From positions 37,074 through 101,073 of the forward strand of contig CALCCF010000057.1 of assembly GCA_937899905.1 (NCBI GenBank): a DNA stretch of 64,000 nucleotides, written 5' to 3'. This DNA is from an uncultured Phycisphaeraceae bacterium (GTDB lineage: Bacteria; Planctomycetota; Phycisphaerae; Phycisphaerales; UBA1924). The position numbers and the translations under genes are program-made. The notes under the pieces were generated by a model that was given only the letters and a program-made list of their open reading frames with translations, was not told the origin of the DNA and ran no database searches. Positions 54,334 through 62,467 of the stretch are shown piece by piece; within the stretch, counting starts at the first letter, position 1; every line of letters begins with the position of its first letter.

Positions 54334-57045
54334 TCAACTGGCCGCCGGCTCTGGCCGACCGACCTTCGAGAACACGAACGAGGTCCCCTGCACCTCCACC
54401 AGGATCGTGTCCCCCGCCCCAAACTCACCAGCCAGGATCCGGCTGGCCAGCGGGTTCTCGATCCGCTGCTGGATCGTCCGCTTCAGCGGGCGTGCTCCGT
54501 AGGCTGGGTCCCAGCCCTCGGCGGCGAGTTGGGCCTGCGCCTCCCCGGTCAGCTCGAGGGCCATGTCCCGATCGGCAAGCCGCTGGCGCAAGCGTTCGAG
54601 CTGGATGCTCGCGATCGCGCCGAGCTGGTCCTTCTTGAGCTGGTGGAACACGGCGATCTCGTCGATGCGGTTGAGGAGCTCGGGGCGGAAGAACGCGCCG
54701 CGCATGTCGAGGTTGAGGCGCGCGTTCAGCTCGCCGCTCTCCAGGTCTGGGGTGAGTCCCTTGCCGGCGACATCGACGCCCGGGCCATGGCGGATGAGGT
54801 CGCGCACGGCGGCCTCGATCTCCCAATCCTCGGCACCCTGTTCGGTCATCTGCTGGATCTTCTGGCTGCCCAGGTTGCTCGTCATCACGACGATGGTGTT
54901 GCGGAAATCGACCGTGCGGCCCTGGCCGTCGGTCAGCCTCCCGTCATCGAGCAGCTGCAGCAGCACGTTGAAGACATCCTGGTGCGCCTTCTCGACCTCG
55001 TCCATGAGTATGACGCAGTACGGGCGCCTGCGGACGGCCTCGGTGAGCGCTCCGCCCTCGTCGTAGCCGACGTAGCCGGGGGGCGCGCCGATGAGACGGC
55101 TGACCGCGTGCTTCTCCATGTACTCGCTCATGTCGATGCGGACCAGCGCTTCCTCGGTATCGAACAAGAACTGGGCGAGGGCCTTGCACGTCTCGGTCTT
55201 GCCCACGCCGGTCGGCCCGAGGAACAAGAAACTACCGATCGGTCGATCGGGATCGCCAAGGCCCGCCCGGCTACGGCGCACCGCGTCGGCCACGAGCCGC
55301 AGGGCATCGTCCTGGCCGATCACACGCTCGCGGAGGTGGTCCTCCATCCGAGTAAGCTTGTCGCGTTCGCTCTCGACGAGTCTCGCGACCGGGATGCCGG
55401 TCCAGCGACCGACGATCTCGGCGATCTGCTCGGCGTCCACCTCTTCCTTGACAAGCAGATCGCCCTGCTTGGCCTTGTCGCGCAGCGACTCGTCGGCCTT
55501 GGTCATTGCCGACTCGAGGTCGGGGATCTCGCCGTACTGGATGCGAGCCGCGGTCTCGAGGTCACCCCGTCGCTGGGCCTGCTCGAGCTCGACACGCTTG
55601 GCGTCGATCTGCTCCTTGATCGACTTGACGGCGTCGAGCTCGGCCTTCTCGGCTTCCCACTCGCTGGTCAGCGCGCGGTTGCGCTCCTGCAGCTCGGCCA
55701 GTTCCTGCTCGATCCGTGCCAGCTCTTTCGCGCTGGCGTCGCTCGACTCCTCGAGCTTGAGCGCTTCACGCTCGATCTCCAGCTGCATGATCTTCCGCCG
55801 AAGCTCGTCGAGCTCGGTGGGCATGCTGTCGTTCTCGATGCGAAGCCGGCTGGCGGCCTCATCGATGAGGTCGATGGCCTTGTCGGGCAGGAATCGATCG
55901 GCGATGTACCGCTGGCTGAGCTGGGCGGCGGCGAGGATCGCACCGTCTTGGATGCGCACGCCGTGGTGCGCTTCGTAGCGGTCCTTGAGGCCGCGGAGGA
56001 TGGCAACGGTCTCCTCGACCGACGGCTCGCCGACGAAGATGGGCTGGAAGCGTCGCTCGAAGGCGGGGTCCTTCTCGACGTGCTTCCGGTATTCGTCGAG
56101 CGTGGTCGCGCCGATGCAGCGCAGCTCGCCGCGCGCGAGTGCGGGCTTGAGCAGGTTGCCCGCGCTGACCGCACCCTCGGCAGCGCCGGCACCGATGATG
56201 GTGTGCAACTCGTCGATGAACAGGATGACGGCGCCCTCGCTTGCGGTTACCTCACGAAGGACCGCCTTGAGCCGTTCCTCAAACTCGCCACGGTACTTGG
56301 CACCTGCCAGAAGCTGCCCGACATCGAGGGCCATGATCCGCTTGTCACGCATGCTCTCGGGGCAATCGCCGTTGACGATCCGCAGTGCGAGCCCTTCGGC
56401 GATGGCCGTCTTGCCGACGCCCGGCTCGCCGATAAGCACGGGGTTGTTCTTGGTCCGCCGGCTGAGCACCTGCATGCAGCGGCGGATCTCCTCGTCGCGG
56501 CCGATGACCGGATCGATCTTGCCTTGCTGGCCCTTCTCGGTGAGGTCTACGGCGTACTTCTTCAGGGCCTTGTACGTGGTCTCGGCGTTCTGATCGGTGA
56601 CGTTGTTCACACCGCTGGCCTGGCGGATCTGGGCGACGGCTTCCTCGAGTGCCTTGGCCGACGCGCCCACGGTGTCGAGCACGCGCTTCGCGCCCCCGTC
56701 CTGCGCGCATGCCAGCAGCAGGTGCTCGGTGGCGATGTACGAGTCGCCCATCGCCTTCGCCTGGGCGTCGGCCTTCTGGAGCACGCCCATCATCTCGCGG
56801 CCGGTTTGCCCGGCGGCAGACGACGTCGTGGGGAGGCTCTTGAGCTCGGCTTCCACAACCTGCGAGACTCGATCCGCTCGGACGCCCGACTTCTCGAGCA
56901 CCGACGCCGCCGGCCCGGACTTGTCCTCGAGCATCGCCGCGAGGAGGTGCAGCGAGCCGACCTCGGCATGACCGGCACCCATGGCCGAAGCCTGGGCGGC
57001 GGAGAGCACCTGCTGGGCGGTTGTCGTGAAGCGGTCTGGGGTCAT
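54334..57045 (-). CDS. clpB: ATP-dependent disaggregase ClpB
   Basis: Hsp100 chaperone that, with DnaK, dissolves protein aggregates. The 903-aa product has an N-terminal Clp domain ([18 protein letters not shown]), NBD1 with [15 protein letters not shown], the coiled-coil middle domain (about 410-560), and NBD2 with [15 protein letters not shown] and [20 protein letters not shown]. The ATG at 57045 has GGAGG 7 nt upstream. About 40 residues longer than E. coli ClpB, mostly in insertions around residues 140-160 and in NBD2. I looked for a CIRCE element upstream and saw none. Confidence 0.96.
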   Translation of the reverse strand: MTPDRFTTTAQQVLSAAQASAMGAGHAEVGSLHLLAAMLEDKSGPAASVLEKSGVRADRVSQVVEAELKSLPTTSSAAGQTGREMMGVLQKADAQAKAMGDSYIATEHLLLACAQDGGAKRVLDTVGASAKALEEAVAQIRQASGVNNVTDQNAETTYKALKKYAVDLTEKGQQGKIDPVIGRDEEIRRCMQVLSRRTKNNPVLIGEPGVGKTAIAEGLALRIVNGDCPESMRDKRIMALDVGQLLAGAKYRGEFEERLKAVLREVTASEGAVILFIDELHTIIGAGAAEGAVSAGNLLKPALARGELRCIGATTLDEYRKHVEKDPAFERRFQPIFVGEPSVEETVAILRGLKDRYEAHHGVRIQDGAILAAAQLSQRYIADRFLPDKAIDLIDEAASRLRIENDSMPTELDELRRKIMQLEIEREALKLEESSDASAKELARIEQELAELQERNRALTSEWEAEKAELDAVKSIKEQIDAKRVELEQAQRRGDLETAARIQYGEIPDLESAMTKADESLRDKAKQGDLLVKEEVDAEQIAEIVGRWTGIPVARLVESERDKLTRMEDHLRERVIGQDDALRLVADAVRRSRAGLGDPDRPIGSFLFLGPTGVGKTETCKALAQFLFDTEEALVRIDMSEYMEKHAVSRLIGAPPGYVGYDEGGALTEAVRRRPYCVILMDEVEKAHQDVFNVLLQLLDDGRLTDGQGRTVDFRNTIVVMTSNLGSQKIQQMTEQGAEDWEIEAAVRDLIRHGPGVDVAGKGLTPDLESGELNARLNLDMRGAFFRPELLNRIDEIAVFHQLKKDQLGAIASIQLERLRQRLADRDMALELTGEAQAQLAAEGWDPAYGARPLKRTIQQRIENPLASRILAGEFGAGDTILVEVQGTSFVFSKVGRPEPAAS

Positions 57046-57273
57046 GGTGGATCCTCCTTGCGGGTTCCACCACAGGCCGTACAAGCGGCGCGCCAATCGC
57101 CAATGAGGCAATGAATGGCCGCTGGCGCAACACCGCCGGAGTTCTCTCATGGGATGCCGCACCGCGACTGCCGCTCTGGCAGACACGACCAAGGCACTCT
57201 GGTCAAAGAGGGAGAGCAGCACGCTCAACGCGTGCCGAAGTCCTCAAGTTGGGGGTTGGTGTTGATGTGCCGA

Positions 57274-57483
57274 TCAGGCCGTGACGTCGATGCGGCCGCC
57301 CGGCTCGGCGGCACCGGAAGCTGCGGATATCGCCCCGCGACCGGCCTGGGCAACACTCGCGGCGTCGTCGATCAGGCTGTTGATCGCTTCGCCCTCGGCG
57401 CGGGCGGCGTCCAGTTGCTTGCTGGCAACGGCGATTCCAACCGAGTCGGCGACGTTGACGCTTGACAATGAGGGCACGGTCAT
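57274..57483 (-). CDS. YjfB-like putative motility protein
   Basis: A 69-aa protein resembling the small YjfB family (named putative motility protein; role unproven): VADSVGIAVASKQLDAARAE, a helical middle, and the typical end GGRIDVTA. The start is uncertain: the ATG at 57483 is used here, while a GTG at 57531 would add 16 residues. It lies upstream of clpB on the same strand, with a 228-bp gap that holds no other gene. Confidence 0.5.
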   Translation of the reverse strand: MTVPSLSSVNVADSVGIAVASKQLDAARAEGEAINSLIDDAASVAQAGRGAISAASGAAEPGGRIDVTA

Positions 57484-57636
57484 ATCCGAGGTATCGACTC
57501 CTTCGAGGGTGGTCGTGAGCGCAGCCCTCACCTAAAACCGTACAAAATGCTTCCATCGAGGGTTCCGTACACCTCAAAACGCCACCTAGGCGTCAGAACC
57601 GCTACCCCACGGTCCGCGAACCGGAGTGGCCGCGGC

Positions 57637-57665
57637 TTGACGAGCCAGCCTCCCAGCCGTACAAC
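57637..57665 (+). promoter_or_regulatory. Candidate sigma-70-type promoter for the small lipoprotein gene
   Basis: TTGACG at 57637-57642, a 17-nt spacer and TACAAC at 57660-57665 match the housekeeping promoter pattern. A second consensus-like -10 (TATACT) lies at 57713-57718 without a clear -35. Either would serve the lipoprotein gene starting at 57783. The rest of the 299-bp gap 57484-57782 shows no gene. Confidence 0.4.
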
Positions 57666-57782
57666 AGCGGCCTTGGGAGGCCCTGAGAGGCAACCCCGAC
57701 GAGCCCGGTCGATATACTTGGAAGCTCAAGACCCCCGGCGAGAGATCGCCACCGCCCAAGACCGCAATAAGGAAGGCGTTCC

Positions 57783-58061
57783 ATGACCCGCAGCCGATCC
57801 ACCCGCCGTGCCCTCGTTTCGGCCCTCATCCTGGGCGTTGGTGCCAGCATGCTCGCCGGCTGCGGCTCGTCGGGCCGCTACCAGTACCTTCGCTGGAACG
57901 TCGCACCGGAGCTCGAAACGCTCGACCAGCGTTGGGTCGATGCGGACACCGAGTACGCCATCATGAACAGCGAGAACACGCGCATGCTGCGTTCGGACTG
58001 GCGTCGCTTCTGGTACGTCGATCGCCCCAGCCGATTGACCTCCACGCCTAAGCCGTATTGA
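57783..58061 (+). CDS. Small lipoprotein of unknown function
   Basis: A 92-aa lipoprotein with basic start, hydrophobic core and lipobox SMLAGC. The mature part of about 65 residues is rich in Arg, Trp and Tyr (DQRWVDADTEYAIMNSENTR, then WRRFWYVDRPSRL). I recognise no domain. AAGGAAGG lies upstream of the ATG. It is a single-gene unit: its own promoter-like region is upstream and a strong terminator follows. Confidence 0.8.
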   Translation: MTRSRSTRRALVSALILGVGASMLAGCGSSGRYQYLRWNVAPELETLDQRWVDADTEYAIMNSENTRMLRSDWRRFWYVDRPSRLTSTPKPY

Positions 58062-58087
58062 TGATCGGCTGACACCCTGATTGATCG

Positions 58088-58118
58088 AGCCCGACCGGGA
58101 CGGTCGGGCTTTTTGTTG
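58088..58118 (+). terminator. Intrinsic terminator
   Basis: A perfect 9-bp stem (AGCCCGACC / GGTCGGGCT) with a GGGAC loop is followed by TTTTGTTG. It ends the lipoprotein transcript and lies 14 bp from the end of the convergent asd gene, so it may also stop the met operon, although the tail in that direction is not U-rich. Confidence 0.85.
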
Positions 58119-58131
58119 CGCCCTTGGTGGG

Positions 58132-59154
58132 CTATCGGAGAGCGAGGCACTCGGCGATCTGGATCGCGTTGAGCGCTGCGCCCTTTCGGAGTTGGTCGCC
58201 ACAGACCCAAAGCGAGAGCCGGCGGCCATCGCGAGAGAGTCGCGCACGGGAGATCGAGACCAAGTCGGTTCCCGCGATGTCCCGAGGCGTGATGAGGGCG
58301 GTCGGGTCGGCGTTGAACGCGACGCCCGGGAAGGCTCCCGCGACTTCTGCGACCGCGCCGTGCGTTGCTGGCCGCTCCAATTCGAGCACGACCGACTGGC
58401 TGTGGCATCGTTCGACCGGGACGCGGATGCAGGTGGGCGCGATGTCGAGCTGCGGCATCGCGAGGATCTTGCGTGCCTCGGCGATGATCTTGGACTCCTC
58501 GACACTGAGCCCAGTGCCTACATCGACCGGAGACTCGTGCGGGAACACGTTGAACGCGCACGTCACTGGGAATGCGGTGGGTTCTGGTCTGCGGCCGGAG
58601 AGGACGTCGGCGGTTTGGGATCGCAGTTCTTCGAGGGCGGTCCTCCCGGCGCCGGATGCCGCTTGATAGGTCGAGACCACCGCTGACGACACGCCAAAGG
58701 CGCGACGGAAGGGCTCGATCGCCATCAACAAGATGATCGTCGAGCAGTTCGGATTCGCGACGACGCTCGGACCCGAGTCGAGTTGCTCACCGTTGACCTC
58801 CGGCACCACCAAGGGCACGTCGGGTGTGAGACGGAACGCCGAAGAATTGTCCACGACGCGGGCACCGTGATCAACGGCAATCGGAGCGAAGGACCGAGCC
58901 GTTTTGTCATCGGAACAAAACAGGACGATGTCGCAGCCCTCGAAGGACTGCTCATCGGTCTCGACGATCGTGAGCTCGTCGCCGGCGTAGGGCAGTTGGG
59001 TGCCCGCAGACCTCAGCGATCCGAAGGCACGTACGTTGTCAAGCGGAACACCGCGGCCTTCGAGGATGCCGAGGGCCTCACGACCGACAAGCCCGAACGC
59101 TCCAACGAGCGCAATACGCTTGGTGCACAACGGGCTGGTGGTCGTTGCGGTCAC
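58132..59154 (-). CDS. asd: Aspartate-semialdehyde dehydrogenase
   Basis: Reduces aspartyl phosphate to aspartate semialdehyde, a branch point to lysine, threonine and methionine. The 340-aa product has the catalytic Cys137 in ANPNCSTI, the substrate motif VSTYQAASGAGR, and RVPVERCHSQSV. The nucleotide loop is VGAFGLVG, where Thr is more usual than the Phe. The GTG at 59154 gives the family length; an ATG at 59271 would overlap the upstream gene and add 39 non-conserved residues. Third gene of the metB-thrA-asd operon, 49 bp after thrA. Confidence 0.94.
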   Translation of the reverse strand: MTATTTSPLCTKRIALVGAFGLVGREALGILEGRGVPLDNVRAFGSLRSAGTQLPYAGDELTIVETDEQSFEGCDIVLFCSDDKTARSFAPIAVDHGARVVDNSSAFRLTPDVPLVVPEVNGEQLDSGPSVVANPNCSTIILLMAIEPFRRAFGVSSAVVSTYQAASGAGRTALEELRSQTADVLSGRRPEPTAFPVTCAFNVFPHESPVDVGTGLSVEESKIIAEARKILAMPQLDIAPTCIRVPVERCHSQSVVLELERPATHGAVAEVAGAFPGVAFNADPTALITPRDIAGTDLVSISRARLSRDGRRLSLWVCGDQLRKGAALNAIQIAECLALR

Positions 59155-59203
59155 GTCCGATGGTACTCGGCCGGTTTGGACGGTCGCGATCGGGTGTTCG
59201 CAG

Positions 59204-60889
59204 TCAGGCAAGTTGCACGCTCCCACGCTCGGAGTGATGACCCAGAATCTCCCGTTCAAGATCGAGTACATCGGCGAGGACGGCCTCGGCCGTGGGCCAA
59301 CGACCCGCGCCGCGACCGCGGATCACCTCAGACGTACCGTCGGCGAAGGTGAGTTCGACGGCGTTCCACTCGTTGGTGAGGTTGGCGATCGGATCGTGGT
59401 CGGCGAGCCGCTTGAGCCCCAGTCGTAACGTTCCGTCGTGATCGAGCGTGGCGATTTGGCTTCGCTTCTCGCCAGGGTGAACTTCGCGGATGTCCGCTCG
59501 GGTGCGATCGATCGAGCGAGGCTCGATGCCGCATCGCTCGGCCAGTACTCGCAGCTTATCGACGGCATCACGACCATCGAGGTCTCGCGTCGGGTCTGCC
59601 TCCGCGAGACCGAGTTCTTGAGCTTCGGCGATTGCCTGATCGAGCGCTACGCCAATCGCGAGCCTCCCGAGAACGAAGTTCGCCGTGCCATTGAGCACGC
59701 CGCGGATACCTGCCACCTCGGATCTTGCCGCGGCCTCAAGAATGGGCGCGCCTCCACCGACGCTTGCGGAAATGAGCAGCTGCGCTTGGCACGCGTCGGC
59801 GAGAGCAAACAGCTCGGATCCGTGCTCAGCGAGCACGGCCTTATTCGCGGTCACGACGTGTGCGCCACCGCGTAGTGCCGCGGCAATCGCATCTCTCGCG
59901 GCTTCAACGCCCCCGATGGCCTCCACCACGACGTCCGCGCCTGCACTGGCGACTTCGCGCAGATCCCGTGCTGGAATCGGCACGCCGTGACACCGACACC
60001 AGCCTTCGTGCCGTTGAGGATCGCGCGCCGAGGTTGCGACGATCTCGAATCGATCGGGAGTCTGCAGGAGCAGTTCTGCGACACCCTTGCCAACCACGCC
60101 GAGACCGAGGAGTGCGACGCGGGTGCGCGGGGGCGTGTGGCTCGGCACCGATACTCGGCTGGCGTGGTCTCCAACCTCGGTTGCTTTCACTCCCGCGAGG
60201 CCACAAACCTCGAAGCTGAGCCGGTGGTCTCGAGCGAAGCGAACGGCCTTGTGCTGGACGATCGAGCCGTCCAGTGCCAGCGCATCATCGAACGACACGC
60301 GTTCGTATCGACCGGGCGGCGGGCCGTCACCGGCTGGATCATGCTCGTACAGCCCGTCGACATCCTTGATCAGCCGACAACGCTCCGCACACAAACCGTC
60401 GGCCAGCACCAAAGCGGTGAGGTCGGAGCCGCCGCGACCGAGCGTGACAGCCCGGCCGAGATCGTCTGCAGCAAGAAAGCCGGGCACCACGACGATGCCG
60501 CACTCATCGAGCCCGGCGTGGACGACCCGCGTATCGAAGCCGTCGGGACACGCGTCGAGAGCCGGCCCCTTCGCACGCAGCGAGATGGCGACCGGATCGA
60601 GCAGCGCGGCCGAGATCCCAACACGATCCAGGCAGGCAATGAGCTGGGCGGCGCTCTCGCGCTCTCCACACGAGAGCATCGCTGCGACCGCGTGGGGATC
60701 GGCAGAGATGCGATCTTGGGAGGCTTTTTCCAGCAACTCGTCCGTGCGGCCAGCGAACGCCGAAACGACGGCGACTACGGCCCAACCCTCGCGACGCCAC
60801 CGGTAGACCTCATGGACGGCGAGGCGCAGGCTGTCGACGTCGGTAAGCACCGAGCCGCCGAACTTGAGGACGATCACGCGGGGGTGCAT
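59204..60889 (-). CDS. thrA: Bifunctional aspartokinase/homoserine dehydrogenase lacking ACT domains
   Basis: A 561-aa fusion that both phosphorylates aspartate and reduces aspartate semialdehyde to homoserine. Residues 1-245 are aspartokinase (VLKFGGSV; GRGGSDLTALVLADGL; KDVDGLYEHDP). Residues about 255-561 are homoserine dehydrogenase (ALLGLGVVGKGVAELLL; VTANKAVLAEHG; GILNGTANFVL-like block; AEADPTRDLDGRDAVDKL). ThrA of E. coli is about 820 aa; the roughly 200-residue regulatory ACT region between the halves is missing, and no C-terminal ACT exists. Thus allosteric feedback by threonine is unlikely (inference). Its start overlaps metB by 16 nt. Confidence 0.93.
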   Translation of the reverse strand: MHPRVIVLKFGGSVLTDVDSLRLAVHEVYRWRREGWAVVAVVSAFAGRTDELLEKASQDRISADPHAVAAMLSCGERESAAQLIACLDRVGISAALLDPVAISLRAKGPALDACPDGFDTRVVHAGLDECGIVVVPGFLAADDLGRAVTLGRGGSDLTALVLADGLCAERCRLIKDVDGLYEHDPAGDGPPPGRYERVSFDDALALDGSIVQHKAVRFARDHRLSFEVCGLAGVKATEVGDHASRVSVPSHTPPRTRVALLGLGVVGKGVAELLLQTPDRFEIVATSARDPQRHEGWCRCHGVPIPARDLREVASAGADVVVEAIGGVEAARDAIAAALRGGAHVVTANKAVLAEHGSELFALADACQAQLLISASVGGGAPILEAAARSEVAGIRGVLNGTANFVLGRLAIGVALDQAIAEAQELGLAEADPTRDLDGRDAVDKLRVLAERCGIEPRSIDRTRADIREVHPGEKRSQIATLDHDGTLRLGLKRLADHDPIANLTNEWNAVELTFADGTSEVIRGRGAGRWPTAEAVLADVLDLEREILGHHSERGSVQLA

Positions 60890-62136
60890 GCGGCCACCTC
60901 CTCGGAGATCGCCGAAGCCTCGGCGTACGCGATCGCCTGCTCAAGATCGGCGATGATCGCTTCGACCGGCTCGAGACCGACGCTTAGGCGGAGCAGGCCG
61001 TCGGCGACACCGCTTTCGAGGCGTTGCTCGCGCGGTACATCGGCGTGGGTCATGGTTGCCGGGTGGGTCACCAGCGTTTCCACCGAACCAACATGCTCAA
61101 CAAGCGTGCACAGGTCGAGACGCTCTGCGACATGGCGCGCGGCTTCGAGGCCACCGCGGAGCTCGAAGCTCAGCACCGCGCCGTGGCACGGCGTCCCGCT
61201 TTCGAGCGCGCTGTTGTGCTGCCGACCGGCCAGCGCCTCATCGCCGCTCCGCAGTCCCGGGTAGTTGACGGTCGCGACCGTGGAGTTGTCATTGAGCCAC
61301 TGCGCGATGATGTGAGCCGACTCGCTCTGTCGGGCGAGCCGGAGCGGCAGGGTCTTCAGGCCGTTGATGGTCGCCCACGCGTTGAAGGGCGTCTGGATCG
61401 CACCGGTGCACTTGCGCACGAAGCGGATGCGCTCGAGCAGGGCCCGGTCGCGGGAGACCAGCGCCCCGCCGAGGGCGAGCGAGTGGCCATCGATGAACTT
61501 TGTGGTCGAATACACCGAGATGTCCGCGCCAAGGTCGAGCGGCTGTTGCAGCACGGCGGTCTGGAATGTGTTGTCCACGGCCAGTAGCGCTCCGCACGCG
61601 CGGGCCTCGGCAGCGATGGCGGGGATGTCGCTCAGCTCCAGCACCGGATTGCTCGGGGTCTCGACGAAGATCAGGCGGGTCTCGGGCGTGATGGCGGCCC
61701 GCACATCTTCGACGTCTGTGGTATCGACAAAGGTCGAGCGGATGCCCAGGCCCGGCAGGACCTCTCGAAGCAGCCGCACCGTGCCGCCGTAGACCGATCG
61801 GCCGCAGACCACGTGATCGCCGGCGCGCAGCACTGCCAAGAAGAGCGCGGTCTCGGCGGCCAACCCGGTGCTGAAGCACAACGCTGGCGGCGCGTGCTCG
61901 AGCTGGCCGAGCGCGTCCTCGAGTGCGGCGACCGTTGGATTGCTGACTCGTGAGTACTGGTGGGCGGGATCGGAGCCCACACCATCGCGGCAGAACGTCG
62001 TGCTCTGGGCGATGGAGACGGTCAGCGGATCGCCATCGCGCCGGCCGCGCCCAATGCTGGGGCAGAGGACGGCCGGGTCGGTCGGGCTGGCGAGGTGTGC
62101 GGAATCGGTGATCGTGGAATCGAAAACGTGTCCCAT
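60874..62136 (-). CDS. metB: Cystathionine gamma-synthase / PLP-dependent Cys-Met enzyme
   Basis: A 420-aa PLP enzyme of the Cys/Met metabolism family that joins an activated homoserine to a sulfur donor on the way to methionine. The PLP lysine is Lys213 in YSTTKFIDGHS; other family blocks are YSRVSNPTVAALED, FSTGLAAETALFLAVLRAGDHVV and VETPSNPVLE. Sequence alone does not separate cystathionine synthase from O-acyl-homoserine sulfhydrylase. The ATG at 62136 has GGAG in a hairpin loop (see 62135-62158), preceded by a SAM-type riboswitch. First gene of metB-thrA-asd. Confidence 0.9.
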   Translation of the reverse strand: MGHVFDSTITDSAHLASPTDPAVLCPSIGRGRRDGDPLTVSIAQSTTFCRDGVGSDPAHQYSRVSNPTVAALEDALGQLEHAPPALCFSTGLAAETALFLAVLRAGDHVVCGRSVYGGTVRLLREVLPGLGIRSTFVDTTDVEDVRAAITPETRLIFVETPSNPVLELSDIPAIAAEARACGALLAVDNTFQTAVLQQPLDLGADISVYSTTKFIDGHSLALGGALVSRDRALLERIRFVRKCTGAIQTPFNAWATINGLKTLPLRLARQSESAHIIAQWLNDNSTVATVNYPGLRSGDEALAGRQHNSALESGTPCHGAVLSFELRGGLEAARHVAERLDLCTLVEHVGSVETLVTHPATMTHADVPREQRLESGVADGLLRLSVGLEPVEAIIADLEQAIAYAEASAISEEVAACTPA

Positions 62137-62158
62137 GCTGTGAACTCCTTCACAGCAT
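62135..62158 (-). promoter_or_regulatory. Start-site hairpin with Shine-Dalgarno in the loop
   Basis: In the mRNA, a perfect 10-bp stem (AUGCUGUGAA / UUCACAGCAU) closes a GGAG tetraloop that is the metB Shine-Dalgarno. The 3' arm includes the first two bases of the AUG. This would hold the start codon in a helix; opening it could depend on the riboswitch 92 nt upstream, or the loop may stay accessible to ribosomes. Confidence 0.75.
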
Positions 62159-62249
62159 CGAGAGCTTCCAGTGCTGGCGTGGACCGCGGCGAACAGTCGC
62201 CGCTCGTTTGCCGAGTGCCGCCTGTCCCGAAGCCGGGTGGCAACCTCGA

Positions 62250-62360
62250 CCGCATCGCTCCCCACGCCGGGGCTGGCCTCGGCACCGTGGCTGGGTCGTA
62301 ACACCCGCTCGGTTGCCGCCCGGGACCTTGTGAGGCATCCCAGGACTCTTGATGCATGTC
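62250..62360 (-). ncRNA. SAM-I/IV-clan riboswitch
   Basis: Read on the minus strand, the element has the SAM-I/IV core. P1 5' strand GCATC (62355-62351) is followed by AAGAG. P2 is a 7-bp stem CCTGGGA / TCCCGGG. The invariant CGGCAACC (rc of 62311-62318) leads to P3, GGGT...ACCC. Then come the conserved GGTGCC (rc of 62281-62286), a P4 hairpin CCCC/GGGG, and the P1 3' strand GATGC (rc of 62252-62256). The simple P2 without the SAM-I internal loop is closer to SAM-IV or the SAM-I/IV variant. It precedes metB-thrA-asd, a fitting target. Confidence 0.82.
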
Positions 62361-62366
62361 GGACGG

Positions 62367-62394
62367 AGCATAGCAGGGCTTTCTGGCTGGTCAA
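62367..62394 (-). promoter_or_regulatory. Extended -10 promoter directly before the riboswitch
   Basis: On the minus strand TTGACC (rc of 62389-62394), a 16-nt spacer and TGC-TATGCT (TATGCT is rc of 62367-62372) give a strong -35 with an extended -10. Transcription would start about 7 nt later, at the first bases of riboswitch P1. That fit supports both calls. The remaining 62395-62467 holds the divergent promoter for the 62468 gene. Confidence 0.72.
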
Positions 62395-62467
62395 GGCCGC
62401 CGCCAGCCCCGGCCCTACCCTTTTTGAGGTTCGAGTATCGCCGAACACGATCGATGGAGAGTGCTTT

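Noticed and set aside
54325..57114. A 929-codon open frame on the + strand opposite clpB
   Set aside because: It is the mirror of clpB in GC-rich DNA; clpB has full-length family motifs and a strong ribosome site, while the antisense product is a Leu/Asp/Gly-rich sequence without domains.
57046..57273. CIRCE or similar heat-shock operator before clpB
   Set aside because: I looked for the TTAGCACTC...GAGTGCTAA pair on both strands and found nothing close; only short CAATGA repeats are present.
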